Shown here one piece after another: positions 27,608-39,837 of a stretch of DNA of 64,000 nt. Below the pieces are notes generated by a model that saw only the letters and a list, made by a program, of their open reading frames with translations, did no database searches and was not told the origin of the DNA. This DNA is from Hydrogenophaga sp. BPS33 (GTDB taxonomy: Bacteria > Pseudomonadota > Gammaproteobacteria > Burkholderiales > Burkholderiaceae_C). Position 1 is the first letter of the stretch; the number at the start of each line of letters is the position of its first letter. Where the stretch lies: contig NZ_CP044549.1 in assembly GCF_009859475.1 (NCBI RefSeq), forward strand, positions 1,860,001-1,924,000, read 5' to 3'. The position numbers were made by a program, and so were the translations under genes.

Positions 27608-27841
27608 TTAAGCTTGACCGCGTGCGCGCAGGTCGGCGAGCACGGCATCAATGCCGTTTTTGTCGATCAGGCGCAGAGCAGCGCCAGAGACGCGCAGACG
27701 CACCCAGCGGTTTTCGCTCTCGACCCAGAAACGGCGGTATTGCAGGTTCGGCAGGAACCGGCGCTTGGTTTTGTTGTTGGCGTGGGAAACATTGTTCCCG
27801 ACCATGGGCTTCTTGCCCGTGACGTCGCAGACGCGTGCCAT
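27608..27841 (-). CDS. rpmB: 50S ribosomal protein L28
   Basis: A 77-residue ribosomal protein: [20 protein letters not shown] at the N-terminus, then [18 protein letters not shown] and a C-terminal [20 protein letters not shown]. This is complete and standard for L28. It is the first gene of rpmB-rpmG, preceded by GGAG close to the start. The upstream gap 27842-28030 (189 bp) should hold the operon promoter; a TATAGC-like box is seen near 27995 but is not convincing. Confidence 0.97.
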   Translation of the reverse strand: MARVCDVTGKKPMVGNNVSHANNKTKRRFLPNLQYRRFWVESENRWVRLRVSGAALRLIDKNGIDAVLADLRARGQA

Positions 27842-28030
27842 GAGGACACTCCGATCATTTCAAACAGCTGAGGACCGAGAACGGAGGCATCTCCGAGCGG
27901 CCCATCAACCTCACCTCGCCAGGAAAGGGTGGCGGTAACCCATGAATCTGCTGCGCGCCCGGGAAGCCGGTAGATGTCAGCAAAGCCCGCAATTATAGCC
28001 AAAGGGCTGCAGGCCTGCCAAATCGGGGTG

Positions 28031-29810
<1,780 letters not shown>

Positions 29811-29890
29811 GCGCGCGGCCGGGGCGCTCTGGCCTGTCTCGGCTGCTGGGATTCATGGGGTAAGCTTGCCGCTGGAATTCAGCGAGGCCT

Positions 29891-32245
<2,355 letters not shown>

Positions 32246-32291
32246 ACGAAGCCGGCTTGCAACCAAGTCGGCGCAACCGGGTCGGACCTTC

Positions 32292-32927
32292 ATGATCAAG
32301 CAACTCCTCACTTGTGCTTTTGCGTTGTCGGCCTTCGCCGCTCAGGCCGATGGCCTGCAGGACCTTGAGAAATTCCTGCGCGAGGTCGATAGCGGCAAGA
32401 CACGGTTCACCCAGGTGGTGACGTCGCCCAAACGTGCCAGCGAGAGTGTGGCGCGCACCAAGACGTCCAGTGGCACATTCGAGTTCCTGCGGCCCAACCG
32501 TTTCCGCTTCGTGTACGCCAAGCCGTTCGAGCAGACCATCGTGGCCGATGGCCAGACCTTGTGGCTGCACGATGTGGATCTGAACCAGGTGACCTCGCGC
32601 TCACAGAAGGACGCGCTGGGTAGCACGCCAGCGGCATTGATCGCCGCGGGTGCCGATCTCAAGGGTTTGTCTGGTGCGTTCGACCTCAAGTCCGCGCCTG
32701 CCAAGGACGGCATGGGATGGGTCGAGGCCCGCCCCAAGGACCGCGACGGCCAGTTGCAAATGGTGCGCGTGGGCTTTCGGCAAGGACAACTCGCGGTGCT
32801 CGATATCGAAGACAGTCTGGGGCAGCGCTCGGTGCTCACATTCAACGATTGGCAGACCGCGGCGGCGTTGAAGGCTTCAGACTTCAAGTTCCAGCCACCG
32901 GCCGGAGCGGCGATCATCCGGCCCTGA
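32292..32927 (+). CDS. lolA: Outer-membrane lipoprotein carrier protein LolA
   Basis: A 211-residue periplasmic chaperone that takes lipoproteins from LolCDE to LolB. A signal peptide is clear (MIKQLLTCAFALSAFAAQA, cut before DGLQ). The mature protein has the LolA pattern SGTFEFLRPNRFRFVYAKPF and DGQTLWLHDVDLNQVT. The start is ATG 32292, giving a proper signal peptide; the open frame upstream overlaps ftsK. lolA lies between ftsK and rarA, the same order as in many proteobacteria. Confidence 0.96.
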   Translation: MIKQLLTCAFALSAFAAQADGLQDLEKFLREVDSGKTRFTQVVTSPKRASESVARTKTSSGTFEFLRPNRFRFVYAKPFEQTIVADGQTLWLHDVDLNQVTSRSQKDALGSTPAALIAAGADLKGLSGAFDLKSAPAKDGMGWVEARPKDRDGQLQMVRVGFRQGQLAVLDIEDSLGQRSVLTFNDWQTAAALKASDFKFQPPAGAAIIRP

Positions 32928-32935
32928 GCAAGCCC

Positions 32936-34243
32936 GTGACCGATCTCTTCGCCCAGGAGCCTTCCGCGCCGCTTGCCGAAGTCCTTCGTCCCAAGGTGCT
33001 GGACGAAGTGGTGGGCCAGTCGCATTTGCTGGGAGAGGGCAAGCCACTGCGGCTGGCATTCCAGTCCGGCAAAGCGCATTCCATGATCTTCTGGGGGCCG
33101 CCCGGTGTGGGCAAGACGACCCTCGCGCGGCTCACGGCGCACGCCTTCGGCAGCGAGTTCATCGCGCTCTCGGCCGTGCTCTCAGGCGTCAAGGACATCC
33201 GCGCGGCGATGGAGCAGGCCCAGCAATACCTGTCGCAGGGCAAGCACACCATTCTCTTCGTGGACGAGATCCACCGCTTCAACAAGTCGCAGCAGGACGC
33301 GCTGTTGCCGCATGTGGAGTCGGGGCTGTTCACATTCATCGGCGCGACCACCGAGAACCCTTCGTTTGAAGTGAACTCGGCCTTGTTGTCGCGTGCCCAG
33401 GTCTACGTGCTGAAGTCGCTGACGGACGACGAGATGCGGCAGCTGTTCCGGCGCGCGCAGGCCTCGGCGATCGGGCATCTGCGCTTCGACGAGAAGGCCA
33501 TCGACACCTTGATCGGCTACGCCGATGGCGATGCGCGGCGCTTCCTCAACCTGCTCGAGCAGTGCAACACCGCCGCCGGTGCCGCAGGTGTTGAGGAGAT
33601 CGACGCCGAGTTCATCACCAACGCCTTGAGCCTGAACACGCGCCGGTTCGACAAGGGTGGTGACAACTTCTACGACCAGATCTCGGCCTTGCACAAATCG
33701 GTGCGAGGCTCCAATCCCGATGGCGCGCTGTACTGGCTGTGCCGCATGCTCGACGGCGGTGCCGATCCGCGCTACCTGTCGCGGCGCATCGTGCGCATGG
33801 CGTGGGAAGACATCGGCCTGGCCGATCCACGTGCGATGCAAGTCGCCAACGACGCGGCATTGACGTACGAGCGGCTGGGCAGCCCGGAGGGTGAGCTGGC
33901 CTTGGGGCAGGCGGTCATCTACCTGGCCATCGCACCCAAGAGCAACGCGGGCTACAACGCCTACAACCAGGCACGCGCGTTCGTGAAGCAGGACAAGAGC
34001 CGCGAGGTGCCGGTGCACTTGCGCAATGCGCCCACGAAGTTGATGAAGGAACTGGGCTACGGACACGAATACCGCTATGCCCACGACGAGCCGCACGCCT
34101 ATGCGGCTGGCGAGACCTACCTGCCCGAGGGCATTCCCGATCCCGGCTGGTACCAGCCGGTTCCTCGGGGCCTGGAAGTCAAGATCCAGGAAAAACTGAA
34201 GTTTCTGCGTGGCCTGGACGAGGCCGCGGGGCGCGAGAAGTAA
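32936..34243 (+). CDS. rarA: Replication-associated recombination protein A
   Basis: A 435-residue AAA+ ATPase (RarA/MgsA) acting at stalled replication forks. Walker A is FWGPPGVGKTTLARL (about 43-57); Walker B is ILFVDEIHRFNKSQQDALLPH (shortened here to its key DEIH); the sensor is GATTENPSF. The C-terminal tetramerisation region contains YWLCRMLDGGADPRYL and the AYNQARAF segment. The start is GTG 32936, eight bases after the lolA stop, which gives the normal N-terminus VTDLFAQEPSAPLAEVLRP. An earlier in-frame start would overlap lolA. Confidence 0.96.
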   Translation: MTDLFAQEPSAPLAEVLRPKVLDEVVGQSHLLGEGKPLRLAFQSGKAHSMIFWGPPGVGKTTLARLTAHAFGSEFIALSAVLSGVKDIRAAMEQAQQYLSQGKHTILFVDEIHRFNKSQQDALLPHVESGLFTFIGATTENPSFEVNSALLSRAQVYVLKSLTDDEMRQLFRRAQASAIGHLRFDEKAIDTLIGYADGDARRFLNLLEQCNTAAGAAGVEEIDAEFITNALSLNTRRFDKGGDNFYDQISALHKSVRGSNPDGALYWLCRMLDGGADPRYLSRRIVRMAWEDIGLADPRAMQVANDAALTYERLGSPEGELALGQAVIYLAIAPKSNAGYNAYNQARAFVKQDKSREVPVHLRNAPTKLMKELGYGHEYRYAHDEPHAYAAGETYLPEGIPDPGWYQPVPRGLEVKIQEKLKFLRGLDEAAGREK

Positions 34244-34535
34244 GCCGCTCGCAAGGCTTTGCCGCTAGGCTGCGCGAAGCGCAACCCGCAAGAATCAAAA
34301 GAACTCATGAGGCGCCCATTGCACTAATGTGTTTTGAGGAGTTACACCTAAAACCGGGGTAAACCCGCGCCTGCTAAGGGCTTACACGCATTCTTCTAGA
34401 AAAGGCGCTCATTAAAATCCGTCCACCCAACCCGCAGCGGTCCTGATCCCAGGTCATGTCTGGCGGGTTTTTTGCTAGGTTGCGACGGGAGGTGCCACGA
34501 GTGCTTCCTGCGCTGAAAACAACACGGAGAATTGC
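34244..34535 (+). promoter_or_regulatory. Intergenic leader of the liv operon with candidate hairpin and sigma-54-like site
   Basis: This 292-bp gap holds no gene. Near its centre AACCCGC (34429-34435) can pair with GCGGGTT (34463-34469), followed by a T-run: a terminator-like hairpin with a smaller CCTG/CAGG stem inside. The same place reads TGGCGGGTTTTTTGCT (34461-34476), matching the GG/GC spacing of a sigma-54 promoter (TGGC at -24, TTGC at -12). The two readings compete. A good GGAGA ribosome site (34525-34530) precedes livH. Nitrogen control of amino-acid uptake would fit sigma-54, but no NtrC site is certain. Confidence 0.35.
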
Positions 34536-35465
34536 ATGGACGTTTTGCTACAGCAGATCATCAACGGTCTGGTGCTGGGCAGCATGTACGCGTTGGTGGC
34601 CCTGGGCTACACCATGGTGTACGGCATCATCGGGCTGATCAACTTTGCCCACGGCGACGTGCTCATGGTCGGGGCCCTTACCAGTTGGACTGTCATTGGC
34701 TGGATGATGGAGGCGTCTACCGGTTTGCCCACTTGGCTGGTGCTGTTCCTGGCCACCCTCATCGCCATGGTCATCTGCGCAGTGCTGAACTTCTCGATCG
34801 AGAAACTGGCCTACCGGCCCCTGCGCAATTCGAACCGGCTGGCGCCCCTCATCACCGCCATCGGTATGTCTCTGCTGCTGCAGACCTTCGCCATGATCAT
34901 CTGGGCGCCCAATCCCAAGTCGTATCCGTCCATGCTCTCGCGCGAGCCGATCGAGTTTGGCGGCGCGGTCATCTCGGTCACGCAGGTCGTGATCCTGGCG
35001 ACCACGGTCGTCACGCTGGCCTTTCTGATGTGGCTGGTCAACCGCACCAATCTGGGTCGTGCCATGCGGGCCACCGCGGAGAACCCGCGCGTTGCCGCGT
35101 TGATGGGCATCAAGCCCGATGTGGTCATCTCGGCCACCTTCATCATCGGCGCCATGCTCGCGGCGATTGCCGGCGTGATGTGGGCCTCCAACTACGGCAC
35201 CGTGCAACACGCCATGGGTTTCATGCCGGGCCTCAAGGCCTTCGTGGCTGCCGTCATGGGCGGCATCGGCAACCTCGCCGGTGCGGTGGTCGGTGGCATT
35301 GCCCTGGGCCTGATCGAATCCCTGGGGGCCGGGTATCTCGGCAAGCTCACCGGTGGCGTGCTGGGCAGCCAGTACACCGACATCTTCGCTTTCATCGTGC
35401 TGGCCATCGTGCTCACGCTGCGCCCCTCGGGCCTGCTGGGTGAACGTGTGGCGGACCGCGCCTGA
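34536..35465 (+). CDS. livH: Branched-chain amino acid ABC transporter permease LivH
   Basis: A 309-residue inner-membrane permease, one of two channel subunits of a high-affinity leucine/isoleucine/valine-type importer. The family start QQIINGLVLGSMYALVALGYTM and the GLINFAHGDVLMVGA segment are clear, and the coupling region lies in RAMRATAENPRVAALMGIK (about 171-189), which docks on the ATPases. About eight helices. It begins the operon livH-livM-livG-livF. No periplasmic binding protein gene (livK) is in the operon, so it must be encoded elsewhere. Substrate could include other hydrophobic or amide compounds. Confidence 0.93.
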   Translation: MDVLLQQIINGLVLGSMYALVALGYTMVYGIIGLINFAHGDVLMVGALTSWTVIGWMMEASTGLPTWLVLFLATLIAMVICAVLNFSIEKLAYRPLRNSNRLAPLITAIGMSLLLQTFAMIIWAPNPKSYPSMLSREPIEFGGAVISVTQVVILATTVVTLAFLMWLVNRTNLGRAMRATAENPRVAALMGIKPDVVISATFIIGAMLAAIAGVMWASNYGTVQHAMGFMPGLKAFVAAVMGGIGNLAGAVVGGIALGLIESLGAGYLGKLTGGVLGSQYTDIFAFIVLAIVLTLRPSGLLGERVADRA

Positions 35466-35482
35466 CCACCCGGGAGAACCAC

Positions 35483-36568
35483 ATGATGAATACCAAAATG
35501 GGCAAGCTGATCGTCTGGGTTGTCGGATTGATCCTTCTACTGGCGCTGCCGATCGTGCTGCAGGCCACGGGCAGCAACTCCTGGGTGCGCATCGTCGACA
35601 TCGCGCTCATGTACGTGCTGCTGGCGCTGGGACTGAACATCGTGGTCGGCTATGCGGGCCTGCTGGACCTGGGCTACATCGCGTTCTTCGCCGTTGGCGC
35701 GTACGTCTTCGCGCTGCTGGGATCGCCCCACCTGGCCGATACCTTCCCGGCCATCAAGGCCATGTTCCCCAACGGCCTGCACTACAACATCTGGCTGGTG
35801 ATGATCCTTGCGGCGGCGGTGGCTGGCGTGGTGGGCATGATCCTGGGGGCGCCCACGCTCAAGCTGCGCGGCGACTACCTGGCCATCATCACGCTGGGCT
35901 TTGGCGAGATCGTGCGCATATTCCTGCTCAACCTGGACCGCCCGGTGAACATCACCAACGGTCCCAAGGGCATCAGCCAGATCGATACCATTTCCGTCTT
36001 CGGGCTCGACCTGGGCAAGCGCCTGACGATTGGCGACTACACCTTCCAACCCGTCACGCTGTACTACTACCTGTTCCTGTTCTTCGTGATGCTGGCCATC
36101 CTCATCTCGTACCGCCTGCAGGACTCGCGCATCGGCCGCGCCTGGATGGCGATCCGCGAAGACGAGATCGCGGCCAAGGCCATGGGCCTGAATACGCGCA
36201 ATCTCAAGCTGCTGGCTTTTGGCATGGGGGCTTCGTTTGGTGGCGTGTCGGGCGTTCTTTTTGCCTCGTTCCAGCGTTTCGTGTCGCCCGAGTCCTTCTC
36301 CTTGATGGAGTCGGTGATGGTCGTGGCCATGGTGGTGCTGGGTGGTATCGGGCACATCCCGGGCGTGGTGCTGGGTGCCTTGCTGCTGGCGGGCCTGCCC
36401 GAGTTGTTGCGCCACGTGGCGCACCCGCTCACGGAGTTGACCGGCGGCCGGCTGGCTCCCGAAATCCTGCGCCAGTTGCTGATCGCGTTGGCCATGGTGG
36501 TGATCATGTTGCTTCGACCGCAAGGCTTGTGGCCCACGCCCGAGCACGGCAAATCCTTGTCCAAGTAA
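35483..36568 (+). CDS. livM: Branched-chain amino acid ABC transporter permease LivM
   Basis: A 361-residue second permease subunit of the same importer. The family region ALGLNIVVGYAGLLDLGYIAF (about 51-71) and the EAA-like coupling loop RIGRAWMAIREDEIAAKAMG (about 216-235) are visible, with about ten helices. It follows livH by 17 bases with a GGGAGAA ribosome site; two ATGs (35483 and 35486) are possible and indistinguishable. The livG start follows the stop by 13 bases. Confidence 0.93.
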   Translation: MMNTKMGKLIVWVVGLILLLALPIVLQATGSNSWVRIVDIALMYVLLALGLNIVVGYAGLLDLGYIAFFAVGAYVFALLGSPHLADTFPAIKAMFPNGLHYNIWLVMILAAAVAGVVGMILGAPTLKLRGDYLAIITLGFGEIVRIFLLNLDRPVNITNGPKGISQIDTISVFGLDLGKRLTIGDYTFQPVTLYYYLFLFFVMLAILISYRLQDSRIGRAWMAIREDEIAAKAMGLNTRNLKLLAFGMGASFGGVSGVLFASFQRFVSPESFSLMESVMVVAMVVLGGIGHIPGVVLGALLLAGLPELLRHVAHPLTELTGGRLAPEILRQLLIALAMVVIMLLRPQGLWPTPEHGKSLSK

Positions 36569-36581
36569 GCGGAGCATTCAC

Positions 36582-37352
36582 ATGAGCGACACCGTTCTCA
36601 AAGTGGGGAATGTCTCCAAGCGTTTCGGTGGCCTGCAGGCCCTGAGCGATGTGGGCATCGAAATCCAGCGTGGCCAGGTCTACGGCTTGATCGGCCCCAA
36701 CGGCGCTGGCAAGACGACCTTCTTCAACGTGCTCACGGGCCTGTACACGCCCGACAGCGGCTCTTTCGAACTCGCGGGCAAGCCTTACGCGCCCACGGCG
36801 GTGCACAAGGTGGCCAAGGCGGGCATCGCGCGCACCTTTCAGAACATCCGCCTGTTCGCGGAGATGACCGCGTTGGAGAACGTCATGGTCGGGCGGCATG
36901 TGCGCACGCATTCCGGTCTGGTCGGCGCCGTCTTCCGCACGCCCGGCTTCAAACGCGAAGAGGCCGCCATCCGGGCGCGGGCGCGCGAGTTGCTGGCCTA
37001 TGTGGGCATCGAGAAGTTTGCCGACTACAAGTCGCGCACGCTGAGCTACGGCGACCAGCGCCGGCTGGAGATCGCCCGCGCGCTGGCCACCGATCCGCAA
37101 CTGATCGCGCTCGACGAGCCCGCCGCGGGCATGAACGCGACCGAAAAGGTGCAGCTGCGCGAGTTGATCGACCGCATTCGCAAGGACGATCGCACGATCC
37201 TGCTGATCGAGCACGACGTGAAACTGGTGATGGGCCTGTGCGACCGCGTGACGGTGCTGGACTACGGCAAGCAGCTCGCCTCGGGCACGCCGGCCGAGGT
37301 GCAGAAGAATCCCAAGGTGATCGAGGCCTACCTCGGCACGGGCGGCCATTGA
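36582..37352 (+). CDS. livG: Branched-chain amino acid ABC transporter ATP-binding protein LivG
   Basis: A 256-residue ATPase subunit. Walker A is GPNGAGKTTFFNVLTG (about 38-53). The usual LSGGQ signature is replaced by the LivG-type LSYGDQRRLEIARALA (about 157-171). Walker B is LIALDEPAAGMN and the switch His is in LLIEHDVKLVM. It drives transport with LivF on the cytoplasmic side of the LivHM channel. It is followed not directly by livF but by a structured repeat (37360-37484), which adds about 156 bases between the two ATPase genes. Confidence 0.95.
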   Translation: MSDTVLKVGNVSKRFGGLQALSDVGIEIQRGQVYGLIGPNGAGKTTFFNVLTGLYTPDSGSFELAGKPYAPTAVHKVAKAGIARTFQNIRLFAEMTALENVMVGRHVRTHSGLVGAVFRTPGFKREEAAIRARARELLAYVGIEKFADYKSRTLSYGDQRRLEIARALATDPQLIALDEPAAGMNATEKVQLRELIDRIRKDDRTILLIEHDVKLVMGLCDRVTVLDYGKQLASGTPAEVQKNPKVIEAYLGTGGH

Positions 37353-37359
37353 GATGAAC

Positions 37360-37484
37360 ACCCCCCTGCGCCGCTGCGCGGCTTCCCCCCTCTGTGGCGC
37401 GCCTTCAGCGCTTCGAGGGGGGACGGCAGCTTGGGCCGGCGGAGCCGTCCCTCGATGCCTCTGGGCTCAGGCATGCTCGCCGGA
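37360..37484 (+). repeat. Structured dispersed repeat, copy D (inside the liv operon)
   Basis: Fourth copy of the unit described at 3161-3286, plus orientation, beginning ACACCCCCCTGCGCCGCTG seven bases after the livG stop. It separates livG from livF inside what is otherwise one operon. With its strong stem-loops it could stabilise the upstream mRNA, pause polymerase or lower livF expression. Confidence 0.9.
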
Positions 37485-37508
37485 CGCCGAAATGAACAAG
37501 GAAATGAC

Positions 37509-38225
37509 ATGGCGAACACACTCCTAAAAGTCAGCGGCCTGAAGGTCGCGTACGGCGGTATCAAGGCCGTCAAGGGCATCGATCTCGAAGTGCGCGAAGG
37601 TGAGCTCATTTCGCTGATCGGCTCCAACGGCGCTGGCAAGACCACCACCATGAAGGCCATCACTGGTTCGCTGGGTTACGAGGCCGGCGAGATCGAATAC
37701 CTGGGCCAGAGCATCAAGGGCAAGGGCGCCTGGGATCTGGTCAAGCAAGGCCTGGCCATGGTGCCGGAAGGCCGTGGCGTGTTCACCCGCATGACCATCA
37801 CCGAAAACCTGCAGATGGGCGCGTACATCCGCAAGGACAAGGCTGGCATTGCGCAGGACATCGAGCGCATGTTCGGCATCTTCCCGCGCCTGCGCGAACG
37901 CAAGGACCAGTTGGCCGGCACCATGAGCGGTGGCGAACAGCAGATGCTGGCGATGGCGCGCGCGCTCATGAGCCAGCCCAAGGTGCTGCTGCTGGACGAG
38001 CCGTCGATGGGCTTGTCGCCGATCATGGTCGACAAGATCTTCGAAGTCGTGCGCGATGTGGCCCAGCAGGGCGTGACCATTCTGCTGGTGGAGCAAAACG
38101 CACGCCGTGCGCTGCAGATCGCCGACCGCGGCTACGTGATGGACTCGGGCGAAATCATCATGACGGGACAGGGCCGCGACATGCTCGACGACCCCAAGGT
38201 ACGGGCTGCCTACCTCGGTGAATGA
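37509..38225 (+). CDS. livF: Branched-chain amino acid ABC transporter ATP-binding protein LivF
   Basis: A 238-residue ATPase subunit. Walker A is GSNGAGKTTTMKAITG (about 38-53), the signature is MSGGEQQMLAMARALM (about 140-155), and Walker B is LLLDEPSMGLSP. It pairs with LivG. The start is ATG 37509; the frame is open from 37431, but that part lies in the repeat. The ribosome site is weak (AAGGAAATGAC region). The stop is followed by an intrinsic terminator at 38253-38287, closing the operon. Confidence 0.95.
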   Translation: MANTLLKVSGLKVAYGGIKAVKGIDLEVREGELISLIGSNGAGKTTTMKAITGSLGYEAGEIEYLGQSIKGKGAWDLVKQGLAMVPEGRGVFTRMTITENLQMGAYIRKDKAGIAQDIERMFGIFPRLRERKDQLAGTMSGGEQQMLAMARALMSQPKVLLLDEPSMGLSPIMVDKIFEVVRDVAQQGVTILLVEQNARRALQIADRGYVMDSGEIIMTGQGRDMLDDPKVRAAYLGE

Positions 38226-38252
38226 AGGCGGGCGCCTTCGAAAACTACAATC

Positions 38253-38287
38253 ATGGGTTGCGCACTTCGGTGCCCAACCCATTTTTC
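38253..38287 (+). terminator. Intrinsic terminator-like hairpin directly before lysS
   Basis: ATGGGTTG-cg-CAC-TTCG-GTG-cc-CAACCCAT followed by TTTTC: a strong stem with a TTCG tetraloop and U-tract. It suits ending of livF transcripts. It also sits immediately upstream of the lysS ATG (38292), and a TACAAT box lies at 38246-38251, so it may lie in or next to the lysS leader. Confidence 0.85.
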
Positions 38288-38291
38288 ATTC

Positions 38292-39830
38292 ATGAACCAA
38301 GCCCAAACCCCTGAGGCCATCGCGCCTGCACACGACGAAAACCAGCTCATCGCCGAACGCCGCGAGAAGCTCAAAGCCTTGCGCGAGGCACAGAAACAGG
38401 GGCATGGCGTGGCGTTCCCCAACGACTTCAAACCGGCGGACAAGGCCGCCGCGTTGCTGGGCATGCATGGCGATGCCACGGCCGAGACCCTGGCCGCGCA
38501 GCCGGTGCAGGCCAGCGTGGCCGGCCGCATGATGCTCAAGCGCGTGATGGGCAAGGCCAGCTTCGCGACCTTGCAAGATGCCACTGGTCGCATCCAGGTG
38601 TATGTCAGCCGCGATGCGGTGGGCGACACGGTGTACGCGGCGTTCAAACACTGGGACCTGGGCGACATCCTGGGGGTGGAGGGCACGCTCATGCGCACGC
38701 GCACGGGTGAGCTCACCATCCAGGTCTCCCATATCCGCCTGCTGACCAAGAACCTGCGGCCCTTGCCCGACAAGTTCCACGGCATCGCCGACCAGGAGAT
38801 CAAGTACCGCCAGCGCTACGTCGATCTCATGATGGACGAGACCACGCGGCAGCGCTTCGCCACGCGCAGCAAGTCCTTATCCGCCATTCGCGAGTTCATG
38901 GTGGGGCACGGCTTCCTGGAAGTGGAAACGCCCATGTTGCACCCCATCCCCGGGGGCGCCAACGCCAAGCCGTTCAAGACCCACCACAACGCGCTCGACC
39001 AGGAGATGTTCCTGCGCATTGCGCCCGAGCTGTACCTCAAGCGCCTGTTGGTGGGCGGTTTCGAGCGCGTGTTCGAAATCAACCGGAACTTCCGCAACGA
39101 AGGCATCAGCGTCCGCCACAACCCCGAGTTCACCATGATGGAGTTCTACGCGGCGTACTGGAACTACCAGGACCTGATGGACTTCAACGAGCAACTCATC
39201 CGCCACGTGGTGCGCGAGGTGTGTGGCGATGGGCCGCTGACCTACCAGGGCAAGGCGGTGGATGTGATGTCGCCATTCGAGCGCTTGACGATCCGCGACG
39301 CCATCGTGAAATACACCGACGCTGGTGCCCAGGTGGACGACATGGCTTGGTTGCTCGGGCAATTGAAGAAGCTGGGCCTGTCCGAAGAGAAGCACCAGCT
39401 CTCCAGCCGCAGCCTGCCCAGTCTGCAGGTGCTGTTCTTCGAGGAGAAGGTCGAGGACAAGCTCTGGAACCCGACCTTCATCATGGACCACCCGACCGAG
39501 ATCTCGCCACTGGCCCGTGCCAACGACGCGAACCCCGAGGTGACCGAGCGCTTCGAGCTTTACATCACGGGCCGTGAGTTCGGCAACGCGTTCTCGGAGT
39601 TGAACGACGCGGAAGACCAGGCCGCACGCTTCCAGGCACAGGCCTCTGCCAAGGACGGCGGTGACGAAGAGGCCATGTACTACGACGCGGACTACATTCG
39701 CGCGCTGGAGTACGGCATGCCGCCGGCCGGCGGCTGCGGCATTGGCATCGACCGCCTGATGATGCTGCTGACCGACAGCCCCAGCATCCGCGATGTGATT
39801 CTCTTTCCAGCGCTGCGCCGCGAAGTCTGA
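38292..39830 (+). CDS. lysS: Lysyl-tRNA synthetase (class II)
   Basis: A 512-residue enzyme charging tRNA-Lys. The N-terminal OB-fold anticodon-binding domain (about 70-175, with [20 protein letters not shown]) is followed by the class II core: motif 2 [20 protein letters not shown] (about 270-289) and motif 3 [14 protein letters not shown] (about 490). Full length. The start is ATG 38292, matching family N-termini. No Shine-Dalgarno sequence is seen, since the T-run of a hairpin ends four bases before it; translation may be leader-dependent. Confidence 0.98.
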   Translation: MNQAQTPEAIAPAHDENQLIAERREKLKALREAQKQGHGVAFPNDFKPADKAAALLGMHGDATAETLAAQPVQASVAGRMMLKRVMGKASFATLQDATGRIQVYVSRDAVGDTVYAAFKHWDLGDILGVEGTLMRTRTGELTIQVSHIRLLTKNLRPLPDKFHGIADQEIKYRQRYVDLMMDETTRQRFATRSKSLSAIREFMVGHGFLEVETPMLHPIPGGANAKPFKTHHNALDQEMFLRIAPELYLKRLLVGGFERVFEINRNFRNEGISVRHNPEFTMMEFYAAYWNYQDLMDFNEQLIRHVVREVCGDGPLTYQGKAVDVMSPFERLTIRDAIVKYTDAGAQVDDMAWLLGQLKKLGLSEEKHQLSSRSLPSLQVLFFEEKVEDKLWNPTFIMDHPTEISPLARANDANPEVTERFELYITGREFGNAFSELNDAEDQAARFQAQASAKDGGDEEAMYYDADYIRALEYGMPPAGGCGIGIDRLMMLLTDSPSIRDVILFPALRREV

Positions 39831-39837
39831 GCCCTGC

